Assembly: GCF_002803155.1 (NCBI RefSeq)
Contig: NZ_NNBP01000018.1
Location: 149,027-213,026 of the forward strand
Reading direction: 5' to 3'
DNA from: Streptomyces sp. CB02959
GTDB taxonomy: Bacteria > Actinomycetota > Actinomycetes > Streptomycetales > Streptomycetaceae
Length of the DNA: 64,000 bases
Shown: piece after piece, positions 55,184-63,968 of the stretch
Position numbering within the stretch: position 1 is the first letter of the stretch
How the letters are laid out: every line of letters starts with the position of its first letter
The notes under the pieces: generated by a model
Databases searched by the model: none
Told to the model about the DNA's origin: nothing
The model's input: the letters and a program-made list of their open reading frames with translations, nothing else
Position numbers and translations under genes: made by a program

Positions 55184-55270
55184 CACCGCCCGGCCCCTCC
55201 GCCCCCAACACCCCGTCCACCGCTCACCGTTGGTGACCAGGCATGCCCTGACGGTCAGATCATCGTGAGT

Positions 55271-55299
55271 GCGTAACCCGAGTGCCGCGCCGCTCGTTG
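55271..55299 (+). promoter_or_regulatory. Candidate sigma-BldN promoter for rsbN
   Basis: CGTAAC at 55271-55276 and CGTTGT at 55294-55299 are 17 bp apart. This resembles the CGTAAC/CGTTGA promoters reported for sigma-BldN, which is known to activate its own anti-sigma gene. The leader would be about 145 bp. It also contains CCACTC/GAGTGG arms. Confidence 0.5.
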
Positions 55300-55450
55300 T
55301 GCGGGATGCAGGCTCCACGCGGTCACGCCATGTCCGCTGCCACTCACTCCTTCGAGTGGCCACGGACAACGGCGTGCAACCATCCGGTCCGTCTGGATAG
55401 TCAATGCCAGTCCGGGGAGTCGAGCGGGATGACGAGAGGAGGTGCCGCCC

Positions 55451-56656
55451 GTGATCACGAATGTGTCGGTGCACCGGCGGGCCAACGCCTTCGCCCAGGC
55501 CCTGGAGGAGCAGGTGCTCAGGGGCGCGGCGGCCGAGGACCAGGTCGACAGTCCGGCGCAGGCGCCGGTGGACGCACGGCTGTTGGCGGTCGCCGACGGC
55601 CTCGGGGAACTCCCGAAGCCGGAGATGGCCGCCGAGGTCAAAACCGTCCAACGTGCCCAACTCATCGCCGCGATGGAGGCCGCCTTCGCCGAAGGCGCCC
55701 CGTCCGGCGACGCCCGGGTGCCAGACCAACGCGAAGCCAAGGGCGCGCACCGCGCCACGAAATCACTCGGCCGCCTGCGCCCGCGCTCGCGGCTCTCCAA
55801 GGGGCTGGCGGCCGGCGGCCTGACAGTCGGCGTCGCCGCCGGCGCCTTCAGCGGCGTCGCCGCGGCCAGCACCGACGCCCTCCCCGGCGACTCCCTCTAC
55901 GGCCTCAAGCGCGGCATGGAGGACCTCCAGCTCACCATGGCCGACGACGACTCCGATCGCGGTCGGCTCTACCTCGACCAGGCGTCGACCCGCATGCTGG
56001 AGGCCCGTCGCCTGATGGAGCGGGGCCGGTCCGCGCACCTCGACCACGAGGCGCTCGGCGAGGTCCGCAGAGCGCTGGCCGGCGTCCGCCACGACGCGGG
56101 CGAGGGACACCGCCTGCTGCACGCGGCCTACAAGCGCGACGGCTCGCTCGGCCCCATCCAGGCGCTGAACTCCTTCACCAGGTCGCACCGCGACACCTGG
56201 ACGCAGCTGCGCGACCGGCTCCCGGTGCAGCTCACCGACGTGCGCGACGAGGTCAGTTCGGTCTTCGACGCCATAGACGATGAGGTCGGTCCGCTGCGGT
56301 CGCTGCTCCCGCAGGGCCCGGACGCCGCCCGCAACCGTCACCGCGAAACACCGGCCGACGGGAGCACCACCGGCAGCGGCCACCGCCCGTCCCCCGCCGG
56401 CGACGACTCCGCGTCCGACGCCCACGGCACCGCCGAGCAGGCCCCGCGCCCCTCGGCCTCGCCGTCCCAGCAGCAGGACGGCCTGCTCGGCGGCAGTACG
56501 GGCGGTCTGCTCGGCACGCCCGGCAAGGGCAGCGCCTCACCGCACGACGGCAGCCACGGCAAGGAGGGCACCGGTCACCCCGACGTCACGCTGCCGCCGC
56601 TACTGCCGGGGCTCCTCCCCGACCTGGGGATCGACGGCGACAACCTGTCCAAGTAG
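55451..56656 (+). CDS. rsbN: Anti-sigma factor RsbN (DUF5667)
   Basis: A 401-residue membrane protein that binds sigma-BldN. The cytoplasmic N-terminal part (about 1-115) precedes one membrane helix (about 117-140, LAAGGLTVGVAAGAFSGVAAAS). The external DUF5667 domain begins LPGDSLYGLKRGMEDLQL. A long Ser/Pro/Gly/His tail closes it. The start GTG at 55451 is eight bases after AGGAGG. Position directly after bldN supports the assignment. Confidence 0.94.
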   Translation: MITNVSVHRRANAFAQALEEQVLRGAAAEDQVDSPAQAPVDARLLAVADGLGELPKPEMAAEVKTVQRAQLIAAMEAAFAEGAPSGDARVPDQREAKGAHRATKSLGRLRPRSRLSKGLAAGGLTVGVAAGAFSGVAAASTDALPGDSLYGLKRGMEDLQLTMADDDSDRGRLYLDQASTRMLEARRLMERGRSAHLDHEALGEVRRALAGVRHDAGEGHRLLHAAYKRDGSLGPIQALNSFTRSHRDTWTQLRDRLPVQLTDVRDEVSSVFDAIDDEVGPLRSLLPQGPDAARNRHRETPADGSTTGSGHRPSPAGDDSASDAHGTAEQAPRPSASPSQQQDGLLGGSTGGLLGTPGKGSASPHDGSHGKEGTGHPDVTLPPLLPGLLPDLGIDGDNLSK

Positions 56657-56658
56657 CA

Positions 56659-56682
56659 GCCGGCCGCCGCGCGGCGGCCGGC
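56659..56682 (+). terminator. 24-bp perfect palindrome after rsbN
   Basis: Bases 56659-56682 read the same on both strands, three bases after the rsbN stop. It forms a hairpin or cruciform with two 12-bp arms and probably stops rsbN transcription. Confidence 0.65.
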
Positions 56683-56694
56683 GCACCCACCCAC

Positions 56695-56743
56695 CGGCGC
56701 TCGGTGTTCTTCCGGTCCTCCCTCAGAAGAACACCGAGCGCCG
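56695..56743 (-). terminator. Hairpin overlapping the plsC stop codon
   Basis: Arms 56695-56712 and 56726-56743 are 18-bp perfect inverted repeats. The right arm is the last six codons of the acyltransferase gene, so the terminator begins inside the coding region. Confidence 0.65.
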
Positions 56744-57718
56744 CTGCACGAGCAGCTTGTAGAGGGTGTGCTGGATGGTCTCCCGGACCTGATCGGTCAG
56801 GTTGAACATCAGCATCGGATCGTCGGCCGCCTCCGCCGGATAGCCATCGGTCGGGATGGGCTCGCCGAACTGGATCGTCCACTTCGTCGGCAGCGGCACC
56901 CCGCCGAGCGGACCCAGCCACGGGAAGGTCGGCGTGACCGGGAAGTACGGCAGCCCCAGCACCCGCGCCAGGGTCTTGGCGTTCCCGATCATCGGGTAGA
57001 TCTCCTCGGCGCCCACGATCGAGCACGGCACGATCGGCACCCCGGCCTTCAGCGCCGTGGAGACGAAGCCGCCCCGCCCGAAGCGCTGGAGCTTGTAGCG
57101 GTCCGCGAACGGCTTCCCGATGCCCTTGAAGCCCTCCGGCATCACCCCGACGATCTCCCCGCGCTCCAGCAGCCGCTGGGCGTCCTCCGCGCAGGCGAGG
57201 GTGTGCCCGGCCTTGCGGGCCAACTCGTTCATCACCGGCAGGACGAACACCAGATCGGCCGCGAGCAGCCGCAGGTGCCGCTGCGCCGGGTGGTTGTCGT
57301 GCACCGCGACCTGGAGCATCAGGCCGTCCAGCGGGAGCGTCCCGGAGTGGTTGGCGACGATCAGCGCGCCGCCCTCGGCGGGGATGTTCTCCATCCCCTT
57401 CACCTCGACCCGGAAGTACTTCTCGTACAGCGGCCGCAGCAGCGACATCAGGACCTGGTCGGTCAGCTCCTTGTCGTAGCCGAAGTCGTCGACCTCGTAG
57501 TCGCCGGTGATCCGCCGGCGAAGGAAGGCCAGCCCGCCCGCGATCCGCTCGTCCAGGGTCCGGCCGCCGGCCGGTCGCGGGGCCGGCGCCTGCTCCGGGC
57601 CGGTGCGGGCCTCCGGTACGGGCGCCAGCGCCGTGCCACGCCCGCTGTGCCCGGCCCGCCGGGCCTTGCGGCGCGCCCGCGGTTCCTCGCCGAAGGGAAT
57701 GACCTTGGCGTCCGCCAT
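56723..57718 (-). CDS. Lysophospholipid acyltransferase family protein (PlsC-like)
   Basis: A 331-residue acyltransferase with an N-terminal basic tail. The catalytic region reads VANHSGTLPLDG; the histidine-to-aspartate spacing is six residues, unlike the usual NHX4D. The PEGFKGIGKPF stretch corresponds to a substrate motif. It is likely to acylate lysophosphatidate or a related lipid. It lies 14 bp after the SDR gene at 57733 and forms an operon with it. Confidence 0.82.
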   Translation of the reverse strand: MADAKVIPFGEEPRARRKARRAGHSGRGTALAPVPEARTGPEQAPAPRPAGGRTLDERIAGGLAFLRRRITGDYEVDDFGYDKELTDQVLMSLLRPLYEKYFRVEVKGMENIPAEGGALIVANHSGTLPLDGLMLQVAVHDNHPAQRHLRLLAADLVFVLPVMNELARKAGHTLACAEDAQRLLERGEIVGVMPEGFKGIGKPFADRYKLQRFGRGGFVSTALKAGVPIVPCSIVGAEEIYPMIGNAKTLARVLGLPYFPVTPTFPWLGPLGGVPLPTKWTIQFGEPIPTDGYPAEAADDPMLMFNLTDQVRETIQHTLYKLLVQRRSVFF

Positions 57719-57732
57719 CGTGGCTGAACTCC

Positions 57733-58782
57733 TCACTGGCTCGCGCCGCGACGTGCGGGCAGCACGCCGGCGAGCCGGTCGACGGTGCGGGCGAGGGACT
57801 CGGGCGGCAGCAGCCCGGATCCTCGGCTGCGGGCGAATTCCTCGAAGGTCTCCGCCGTCGTGTACGTAGGACGGAAACCCAGTGTCTCGCGCATCTGCGT
57901 GGTCTCCACGACCCGGCCGTGGGTCAGCATCCGGATCTGCTCGGGGGAGAAGTCGGTGATGCCGAGGGACCGCAGGACGGTGCCGGCCCAGGTCACGGTG
58001 GGCAGGAAGAGCGGGAGCGTGGGCCGCCCCAGGCGCCGGGAGACCTGCGAGAGCAGCAGGACGCCGTCCCCCGCGATGTTGAACGTGCCGCTGTTGAGGG
58101 TGCCGCGGCGGGGCTCGGCGGCGGCGATCCGCAGCACGTCGATCGCGTCGTCCTCGTGGACGAACTGCAGCCGCGGGTCGTAACCGAGGACGGTGGGCAG
58201 GACGGGCAGCGCGAAGTACTCGGCGAGCGGGGAGTCCGCACACGGGCCGAGGATGTTGGCGAACCGCAGGACGCAGACCGCCACGTCGGGGCGGCGCCGG
58301 GCGAAACCGCGGACGTACCCCTCGACCTCGACGGTGTCCTTCGCGAAGCCGCCGCTGGGCAGCGACTTGGGCGGGGTGTTCTCGGTGAAGACGGCCGGGT
58401 CGCGGGGTGCGGAGCCGTAGACGCTGGTGCTGGACTTGATCACCACGCGCTGGACGTTCGGCGCCTTCTGGCAGGCGCCGAGCAGTTGCATGGTGCCGAT
58501 GACGTTGGTCTCCTTGACGGAGGCCCGGCCGCCGCGGCTGCCCAGGGGCGTGCCGTTGATGTCCATGTGGACCACGGTGTCGACGCCCGTCTCGGCCAGG
58601 ACCCGGGCGATCGCCGGATGCCGGATGTCGGCCTTGAGGAATTCGGCACCACCGAGATGGTGCTCCGGTGCCACGGCATCGACCCCGATCACCCGGTCGA
58701 CGTCGGGATCGCGCTGGATCCGGCGGACGAACCGGCCCCCCAGCTGCCGTGCGGCGCCCGTGACGAGCACGACGTTGCCCAA
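57733..58782 (-). CDS. NAD-dependent epimerase/dehydratase family protein (atypical SDR)
   Basis: A 349-residue extended-SDR protein. GxxGxxG-like VLVTGAARQLGGRF and the KSSTSVYGSAPRDP segment are present. The canonical catalytic YxxxK is not found in its usual place (GGFAKDTVEVEGY), so it may be non-catalytic or redox-altered. It is upstream of plsC in one operon. A promoter lies between it and the hairpin at 58927. Confidence 0.82.
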   Translation of the reverse strand: MGNVVLVTGAARQLGGRFVRRIQRDPDVDRVIGVDAVAPEHHLGGAEFLKADIRHPAIARVLAETGVDTVVHMDINGTPLGSRGGRASVKETNVIGTMQLLGACQKAPNVQRVVIKSSTSVYGSAPRDPAVFTENTPPKSLPSGGFAKDTVEVEGYVRGFARRRPDVAVCVLRFANILGPCADSPLAEYFALPVLPTVLGYDPRLQFVHEDDAIDVLRIAAAEPRRGTLNSGTFNIAGDGVLLLSQVSRRLGRPTLPLFLPTVTWAGTVLRSLGITDFSPEQIRMLTHGRVVETTQMRETLGFRPTYTTAETFEEFARSRGSGLLPPESLARTVDRLAGVLPARRGASQ

Positions 58783-58926
58783 GATCGGCCCTCCTTACCG
58801 CCGCGGCTTCCGCCTGCGCCGAGTTGTGCAGCTCACGCTATCGGGTCGGTGTTGCGCAGTGATGACCGCACGATGCCCGTAACGACATTTGCGTACCACC
58901 ACCGTCCATACGGCCCACAAAAGCAC

Positions 58927-58964
58927 CGCGGCCCCTCATCACCCGGGGGCGATGAGGGGCCGCG
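58927..58964. terminator. 14-bp perfect-arm hairpin
   Basis: CGCGGCCCCTCATC (58927-58940) pairs perfectly with 58951-58964. It lies 20 bp downstream of the bS22 gene on the minus strand. Confidence 0.75.
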
Positions 58965-58983
58965 AAATCGCGATCAGCGTCGC

Positions 58984-59082
58984 TTACTTCTTGTTACGAC
59001 GCTGGACGCGGGTGCGCTTGAGCAGCTTGCGGTGCTTCTTCTTAGCCATCCGCTTGCGCCGCTTCTTGATAACAGAGCCCAC
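58984..59082 (-). CDS. 30S ribosomal protein bS22 (AURKAIP1/COX24 domain)
   Basis: A 32-residue very basic protein, MGSVIKKRRKRMAKKKHRK then LLKRTRVQRRNKK, too short for most gene finders. It is the actinobacterial bS22/COX24-like small-subunit protein that binds near the decoding site of the ribosome. The start GTG at 59082 has GAGGG upstream. It follows the BldC-like gene on the same strand and is likely a short transcript. Confidence 0.92.
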   Translation of the reverse strand: MGSVIKKRRKRMAKKKHRKLLKRTRVQRRNKK

Positions 59083-59202
59083 GACTACCCTCGCTCACTT
59101 CGTATCACTCGGTGCGGGGCGTCCGAGCCCACACTACCTACATCGGGCCAGGGTACCCGGCGCCGGCCGTACCGCGTAATCCGAGGGCCCTCGAACGAGC
59201 CG

Positions 59203-59412
59203 TCAGGCCGACTCCACCCCCACATACGATTCGCGAAGATAGTCGTGGACCGCCTGCTCCGGCACCCGGAAGGACCGCCCCACGCGGATCGCGGGCAGAT
59301 GACCGCTGTGCACCAGGCGGTACACGGTCATCTTCGACACTCGCATCACCGTGGCGACTTCCGCCACTGTCAGAAACACAACCTCGTTCAACGGCCTCTG
59401 GTCCGCAGCCAT
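59203..59412 (-). CDS. BldC-like helix-turn-helix (excisionase family) protein
   Basis: A 69-residue DNA-binding protein with a MerR/BldC-type winged helix: FLTVAEVATVMRVSKMTVYRL followed by HSGHLPAIRVGRSFRVPEQAV. There is no effector domain. BldC itself is a related Streptomyces developmental regulator, but this is a paralogue. The start ATG at 59412; GTG one codon upstream is also possible. Confidence 0.87.
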   Translation of the reverse strand: MAADQRPLNEVVFLTVAEVATVMRVSKMTVYRLVHSGHLPAIRVGRSFRVPEQAVHDYLRESYVGVESA

Positions 59413-59540
59413 CACACACCTGCACCTTCCGCATAAGACGGGCACCGGCTTCCCCTCCGGTGACTCTTCGTCGCCATGCGTTCACTCCCCAGATTAGGGG
59501 CGGGTGATGCGAGTGGGGAAGAGGAGCAGCGAACGACCGT

Positions 59541-60365
59541 CTATCTGGACAGACTCGCCCTATTGATGACATAGCGCGTCAGAGGGAGGTAGTCCACGGA
59601 CCGGGCGGCATCATCGAGCGGCACCACCGCGGACAGCCGCCCCTCGGCCTCCCCGACGAACAGCGCGGGGTCGTCGGTGTCCGCCAGCCCGATCGCCTCG
59701 ATGCCCAGCTGACCTGCCCCGCAGACCCAACCGTGGTCCCCGATGACCAGCCCCGGAAGCGGCCCGGCGGACGTCGCGGCGACCCCCAGAGCGGTCCGCA
59801 CCGGGAGCGGCGAATGGGTGTGCACGCCCCCCTCCGCGGGTGCGCCCCGCACGCCGGGTTCACGCATCAGCGCGACTCCCCGTACGTAGTCGAGGACCCG
59901 GGTGCGTACCCCGAACCGGGTCGCTATGTCGACACGGCAGCCATGCGCGGGGGTGAGGACGGGGCAGCCCGCCGACGAGAGAGCGTCTGCGAGGGCGGCG
60001 TAGAACTCCAGCAACCGGTGCGGATGGCCGGTGCCGAGCAGCACCGGGACCCGCCGGCCGACCGCCGCGGCGACCCGGTCGGCGAAAGCGTCCAGTCCGG
60101 CGACCGTCCGGTCCGGATCGATCACATCCAGACCGGAAGTATGCGCGGGGTCGGCCGAAATCCCGCACTTCTGCCCCATCAGCCGCAGAACGTCGCCATA
60201 GGACCAGTCCCGTTCGGGATCCAGCCCCAGCAGGGCCCGCGGATCGCGGGCCGCGAAGAGCCGGTAGCGCCGCAGGCTCTGCTCCCGCGTCGTCGCGATC
60301 GTCCCCGCGAGCCGCGCCTCGATCAGGTGCGCCCGCAGCGCGCCGGTGCCCAACACGGCTCCCAT
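59541..60365 (-). CDS. Putative phosphatase (Streptomyces phosphatase family)
   Basis: A 274-residue protein starting MGAVLGTGALRAHL. Histidines and glycines in LLGTGHPHRLLEFYAAL, PAHGCRVD and IGDHGWVCGAGQ look like a metallophosphatase-type active site, but no textbook motif fits. A streptomycete phosphatase family has this pattern. The start at 60365 has no clear ribosome site; the longer open frame to 60467 is not supported. Confidence 0.7.
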   Translation of the reverse strand: MGAVLGTGALRAHLIEARLAGTIATTREQSLRRYRLFAARDPRALLGLDPERDWSYGDVLRLMGQKCGISADPAHTSGLDVIDPDRTVAGLDAFADRVAAAVGRRVPVLLGTGHPHRLLEFYAALADALSSAGCPVLTPAHGCRVDIATRFGVRTRVLDYVRGVALMREPGVRGAPAEGGVHTHSPLPVRTALGVAATSAGPLPGLVIGDHGWVCGAGQLGIEAIGLADTDDPALFVGEAEGRLSAVVPLDDAARSVDYLPLTRYVINRASLSR

Positions 60366-60680
60366 GCTGACCGGTTGACCGGACAGCGGATGCCCTAACC
60401 GACGGGTAGTCACACATCTGGGGCAGCGCCTCTTCCTCTGGGCGGGCCCCTCAGAGCGGGCGGGCATCCCTTGGGGAAGGCTCTGGTCGAGCGGGTTCGG
60501 CCCTCCTCAGAAAGGCCCAGGGCTTCCCGGAGCGGCCCGCGCCCGGGGGCAGCGGATCGCCGCACGACCGGGTGCCGAGGACGGAATACCCCTCGCCCCG
60601 GCCACGTTGTGGCCCCGCAGGGGGCTCCGCCACCCCCTAGGGGATCTGTTCCCCCACCCCCTACGGCACCCGCCACCGCC
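60366..60680. other. 315-bp gap with no gene
   Basis: CCACCCCCTA occurs twice (near 60630 and 60654), and a CCCCTAGGGG palindrome lies near 60633. A short GCCCC-CTGC-GGGGC stem follows. It lies just downstream of acuC (minus strand) and may help end its transcript. No ORF with good codon use is seen. Confidence 0.5.
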
Positions 60681-61856
60681 TCACGGCAACAGACCGTGGG
60701 ACGGGAACACCGCCCGCCGGGTCGCCAGCACCGCCTGGTCGAGCCGGTCGGCCGGGTCGTAACCGCCGTCGGCGAAATCCCGCCAGCGCGGGGTCCGCCC
60801 GTCCGTCATCCGGAGCGGCGCCAACTGCCGCGTCCTACGGAACACTTCGTGCCGCCACGACTCCGGCACCGACGACGTCGGGTCGATCGGCCGGTGCCCG
60901 GCGATCGCCGCCAGATGCGTCCAACTGCGCGGCACCACCTCCACCACCGCGTAGCCGCCGCCCCCGAGCGCGACCCAGCGGCCCTCCGTGTGCTCGTGGG
61001 CCAGCGCATGGCAGGACTCGGCCACCGCCCGCTGCGCGTCCAGGCTCACCGCCAGATGCGCGAGCGGGTCCTCGAAGTGGGTGTCTGCGCCGTGCTGGGT
61101 GACCAGGACCTGCGGACGGAACGCGGTCAGCAGTTCCGGCACCACCGCGTGGAAAGCCCGCAACCAGCCTGCGTCACCGGTCCCGGCCGGCAGCGCCACG
61201 TTCACCGCACTGCCCTCCGCGCCCTCCCCACCGGTCTCCTCCGGCCAGCCGGTCTGCGGGAAAAGCGTCCTCGGATGCTCGTGCAGCGAGATCGTCAGCA
61301 CCCGCGGGTCCTCCCAGAACGCCGCCTGGACGCCGTCGCCGTGATGCACGTCCACATCCACGTACACCACCCGTTCGGCCCCCAGTTCCAGCAGCCGGGC
61401 GATCGCCAGCGCCGCGTCGTTGTAGACGCAGAACCCCGCCGCACCGCCGGGCATCGCGTGGTGCAACCCGCCCGCGAAGTTCACCGCATGCTGCGCGTCG
61501 CCGCGCCAGACGGCCTCCGCGGCACCCACCGACTGCCCGGCGATCAGCGCCGACGCCTCGTGCATGCCCGCGAACGCCGGGTCGTCCTCGGTCCCCAGCC
61601 CGTACGCGAGATCCGCGGAATCCGGGTCGGCGGAGGCCCGGCGGACCGCCTCGATGTAGTCCTCGCGGTGCACCAGGCGCAACGTGGAGTCGCCGGCCGG
61701 CTTGGCGGCCACCACCTCCAGCGGCCCGCGGTGGAGCTCGTACGCCTCCACCAGACGCATCGTCAGGGCGAGCCGGACGGGGTCCATCGGATGCCCCGGC
61801 CCGAAGTCATAGCCCGTTACTGCCTCGTCCCACATCAGCTGTGCGCGGCCGCTCAT
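60681..61856 (-). CDS. acuC: Acetoin utilization protein AcuC (class I histone deacetylase fold)
   Basis: A 391-residue zinc deacetylase-like protein. Zinc and catalytic motifs are LHHAMPGGAAGFCVYND and VDVDVHHGDGVQ. In Bacillus AcuC deacetylates acetyl-CoA synthetase. The ATG at 61856 gives the usual family N-terminus (MSGRAQLMWDEAV); it overlaps the end of the MFS gene by about 50 bases. GTG at 61865 is also possible. Confidence 0.92.
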   Translation of the reverse strand: MSGRAQLMWDEAVTGYDFGPGHPMDPVRLALTMRLVEAYELHRGPLEVVAAKPAGDSTLRLVHREDYIEAVRRASADPDSADLAYGLGTEDDPAFAGMHEASALIAGQSVGAAEAVWRGDAQHAVNFAGGLHHAMPGGAAGFCVYNDAALAIARLLELGAERVVYVDVDVHHGDGVQAAFWEDPRVLTISLHEHPRTLFPQTGWPEETGGEGAEGSAVNVALPAGTGDAGWLRAFHAVVPELLTAFRPQVLVTQHGADTHFEDPLAHLAVSLDAQRAVAESCHALAHEHTEGRWVALGGGGYAVVEVVPRSWTHLAAIAGHRPIDPTSSVPESWRHEVFRRTRQLAPLRMTDGRTPRWRDFADGGYDPADRLDQAVLATRRAVFPSHGLLP

Positions 61857-63066
61857 GGTCGTCACCGTATCTGGCCGGAGACGACCCGAACGAGCGGGCG
61901 TACACCAATGTCACCAGCACCATGGCCATCGGTACGAGCATCGCGCCGCGGTAACTCCAGGCGTCCCCCAGCGCGCCCACCAGCGGAGAACCGATCAGGA
62001 ACCCGACATAGTTGAAGATGTTCAGCCGCGCGATGGTCGGGTCCGAAGCACCCGGGCCGTGTCGCTCCTCCGCGTACCGCCCGGCCGCCGCGAAGGTCTG
62101 CGGCACGATCACACACAGCCCGAGCCCCAGCAGGGTGAATCCCGCCATCCCCACCCAGGCGCCCGGCGCCGCCGCCACCACCACGAAGCCGGCCGCCGCG
62201 ACCACCGTCCCGGTCCGCACCACCTGGACCGGCCCGAAGCGCCGCACCCCCAGGTCACCGACGGTCCGCCCGAGCAGCGTCATCACCATGTAGACGTTGT
62301 ACGGAACGGTCGCCAGCTGCTCCGAGCTGCCCAGGACGTCCTGGAGGTACTTCGCACTCCAGTTGGAGACCGTCGAGTCCCCGATGTACACGAACGCCAT
62401 CACCAGACACAGCGGCAACAGCAGCCGCATGGCAACCGGCGCTGCGGCCGCCCCCCGGCCGCCGCCGTCCCCGTCCGACGCGTCCCGCTGGTCCCGCCCG
62501 ACGAACCACCGGCCGATGACCAGCACCAACGGAACGAAGACCGCCACCGCCGGCCCGTACAGCACCATCAGCGACAGCCGCCAATGCGCTCCCGCCCAGG
62601 CCAGCGAGGCCCCGACGATCCCGCCGAGGCTGTACGCGGCGTGGAAGCCGAGCATGATGCTGCGCCCGTACGCCCGTTGGAGGCTCACCCCGAGCATGTT
62701 CATCGACGCATCCAGGGCGCCCACCGTCAGCCCGAACGCCGCCAGCGCCACCGCCACCTGCACCAACGAGCCCACCGCTCCGACGGCCAGCAGCGCCAGG
62801 CACACCACCGGCTGGACGCAGCGCAGCACGGTGCTGGGCGAGACCCGCTTCACCAGGTGCTCGGTGCCGACGCTGCCGACCCCGGCGAGCACCGGCACGG
62901 CCGCCAGGAAGGCCGGCAGCAGGCTGTCCGAGATCCCGTAGCGCACCTGGATCGCCGGTATCCGGGTCACGAGCAGGGCGAAGACCGCCCCCTGGACGAA
63001 GAAGCTCAGGGTGAGCGAGACCCGGCCGTGCCGGAGCCGCGCTCCCGGTACCTGTGGGGGCGTCAT
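61807..63066 (-). CDS. MFS transporter
   Basis: A 419-residue transporter with about 12 hydrophobic helices and a charged central loop (RDQRDASDGDGGG). The substrate is unknown. It ends inside the acuC coding region, so the two genes are probably cotranscribed. The start is an ATG at 63066. Confidence 0.88.
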   Translation of the reverse strand: MTPPQVPGARLRHGRVSLTLSFFVQGAVFALLVTRIPAIQVRYGISDSLLPAFLAAVPVLAGVGSVGTEHLVKRVSPSTVLRCVQPVVCLALLAVGAVGSLVQVAVALAAFGLTVGALDASMNMLGVSLQRAYGRSIMLGFHAAYSLGGIVGASLAWAGAHWRLSLMVLYGPAVAVFVPLVLVIGRWFVGRDQRDASDGDGGGRGAAAAPVAMRLLLPLCLVMAFVYIGDSTVSNWSAKYLQDVLGSSEQLATVPYNVYMVMTLLGRTVGDLGVRRFGPVQVVRTGTVVAAAGFVVVAAAPGAWVGMAGFTLLGLGLCVIVPQTFAAAGRYAEERHGPGASDPTIARLNIFNYVGFLIGSPLVGALGDAWSYRGAMLVPMAMVLVTLVYARSFGSSPARYGDDHERPRTADVGRGSNGL

Positions 63067-63182
63067 GGCGGGTCAGCCTAGAACTCCGGGCTACCACTGG
63101 GTAGATGGATCACTGACCCAATTCCGACTGGCGTACGAGGAGTTACACCCGCACGGTGCGCGACCGCCCCGCACCCACCCCC

Positions 63183-63833
63183 CTACTGCAACAACTGCAG
63201 CAGTTCCGCCATATCGGTGAACAGTTCGGTCGCCCCGGCCTCCGCCAGCTTCGCCGTCGGCGTCATCGCCGTGAACCCGTACACGTCCATCCCGGCGGCC
63301 ACCGCCGCCTGCACTCCGAGCGGACTGTCCTCGACCACGGCACACCGCCCGGGCTCGACACCCATCTCCTTCGCCGCGTGCAGGAACAGATCGGGCGCCG
63401 GCTTTCCCCGTCCCACGTCCTGCGACGAGAAGATCCGCCCCTCGCCGAACCGCTCGAACAGCCCGGTCTTCGTCAGCGCCACCCGGATCCGCTCATGGCT
63501 CCCCGACGAACCGACGCAGTGCGGCACACCGCCCGCGGCCAGCTTCTCCAGCACCGTCTCCACACCCGGTACCGGCTGCAGCCGCCGGCGGAACTCGTCA
63601 AAAACCCTCGTGTGGAAACTGGCATCGAAGTCCACCGGCAGCGCCCGCCCGGACTTCTCCCGCACCACATCGTGAATACGCTGCACCGACCCGCCCATGA
63701 AGTCGCGCAACGACTCCTCGTACGTGGTCGGCTGCCCCAGTTCAGTGAGGTAGTCGGCGAGGATCTGGTTGGAGATCGGCTCACTGTCCACCAGGACGCC
63801 GTCATTGTCGAAAATGATCAGGTCATAGCGCAT
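63183..63833 (-). CDS. HAD family hydrolase (beta-phosphoglucomutase-like)
   Basis: A 216-residue HAD phosphatase. The nucleophile motif is DLIIFDNDGVLVDSEP (aspartate D9; asparagine replaces the common glycine), followed by GSSGSHERIRVAL, GKPAPDLFL and VVEDSPLGVQAA. The cap domain is small, as in beta-phosphoglucomutase and GpmB/YcjU types. The substrate is unknown. It is the last protein gene before the rrn terminators. Confidence 0.9.
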   Translation of the reverse strand: MRYDLIIFDNDGVLVDSEPISNQILADYLTELGQPTTYEESLRDFMGGSVQRIHDVVREKSGRALPVDFDASFHTRVFDEFRRRLQPVPGVETVLEKLAAGGVPHCVGSSGSHERIRVALTKTGLFERFGEGRIFSSQDVGRGKPAPDLFLHAAKEMGVEPGRCAVVEDSPLGVQAAVAAGMDVYGFTAMTPTAKLAEAGATELFTDMAELLQLLQ

Positions 63834-63874
63834 TCGTCGAGCCTACCTACGCATTCCGGAAGCACAACGCAAAA

Positions 63875-63914
63875 AAGCCTCGTTCCCCGAGTCGAAACTC
63901 GGGGAACGAGGCTT
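63875..63914 (-). terminator. Rho-independent rrn terminator with TTCG loop
   Basis: On the minus strand an 18-bp perfect stem (63875-63892 with 63897-63914) has a TTCG tetraloop and is followed by a T run. It is the expected end of the rRNA transcript entering from the right edge. Confidence 0.88.
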
Positions 63915-63930
63915 CATCAAAAACAGACAG

Positions 63931-63955
63931 ACCCCGCACCATCACGGTACGGGGC
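63931..63955 (-). terminator. Second hairpin just after 5S rRNA
   Basis: ACCCCGCACC and GGTACGGGG arms (one mismatch) surround ATCAC. It lies directly after the 5S 3' end and before the TTCG terminator, giving tandem stops. Confidence 0.6.
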
Positions 63956-63968
63956 CCATCCCACAATT

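Noticed and set aside
60471..62015. Plus-strand ORF across the acuC region
   Set aside because: It is antisense to a well-supported deacetylase and rich in R/H/P shadow codons.
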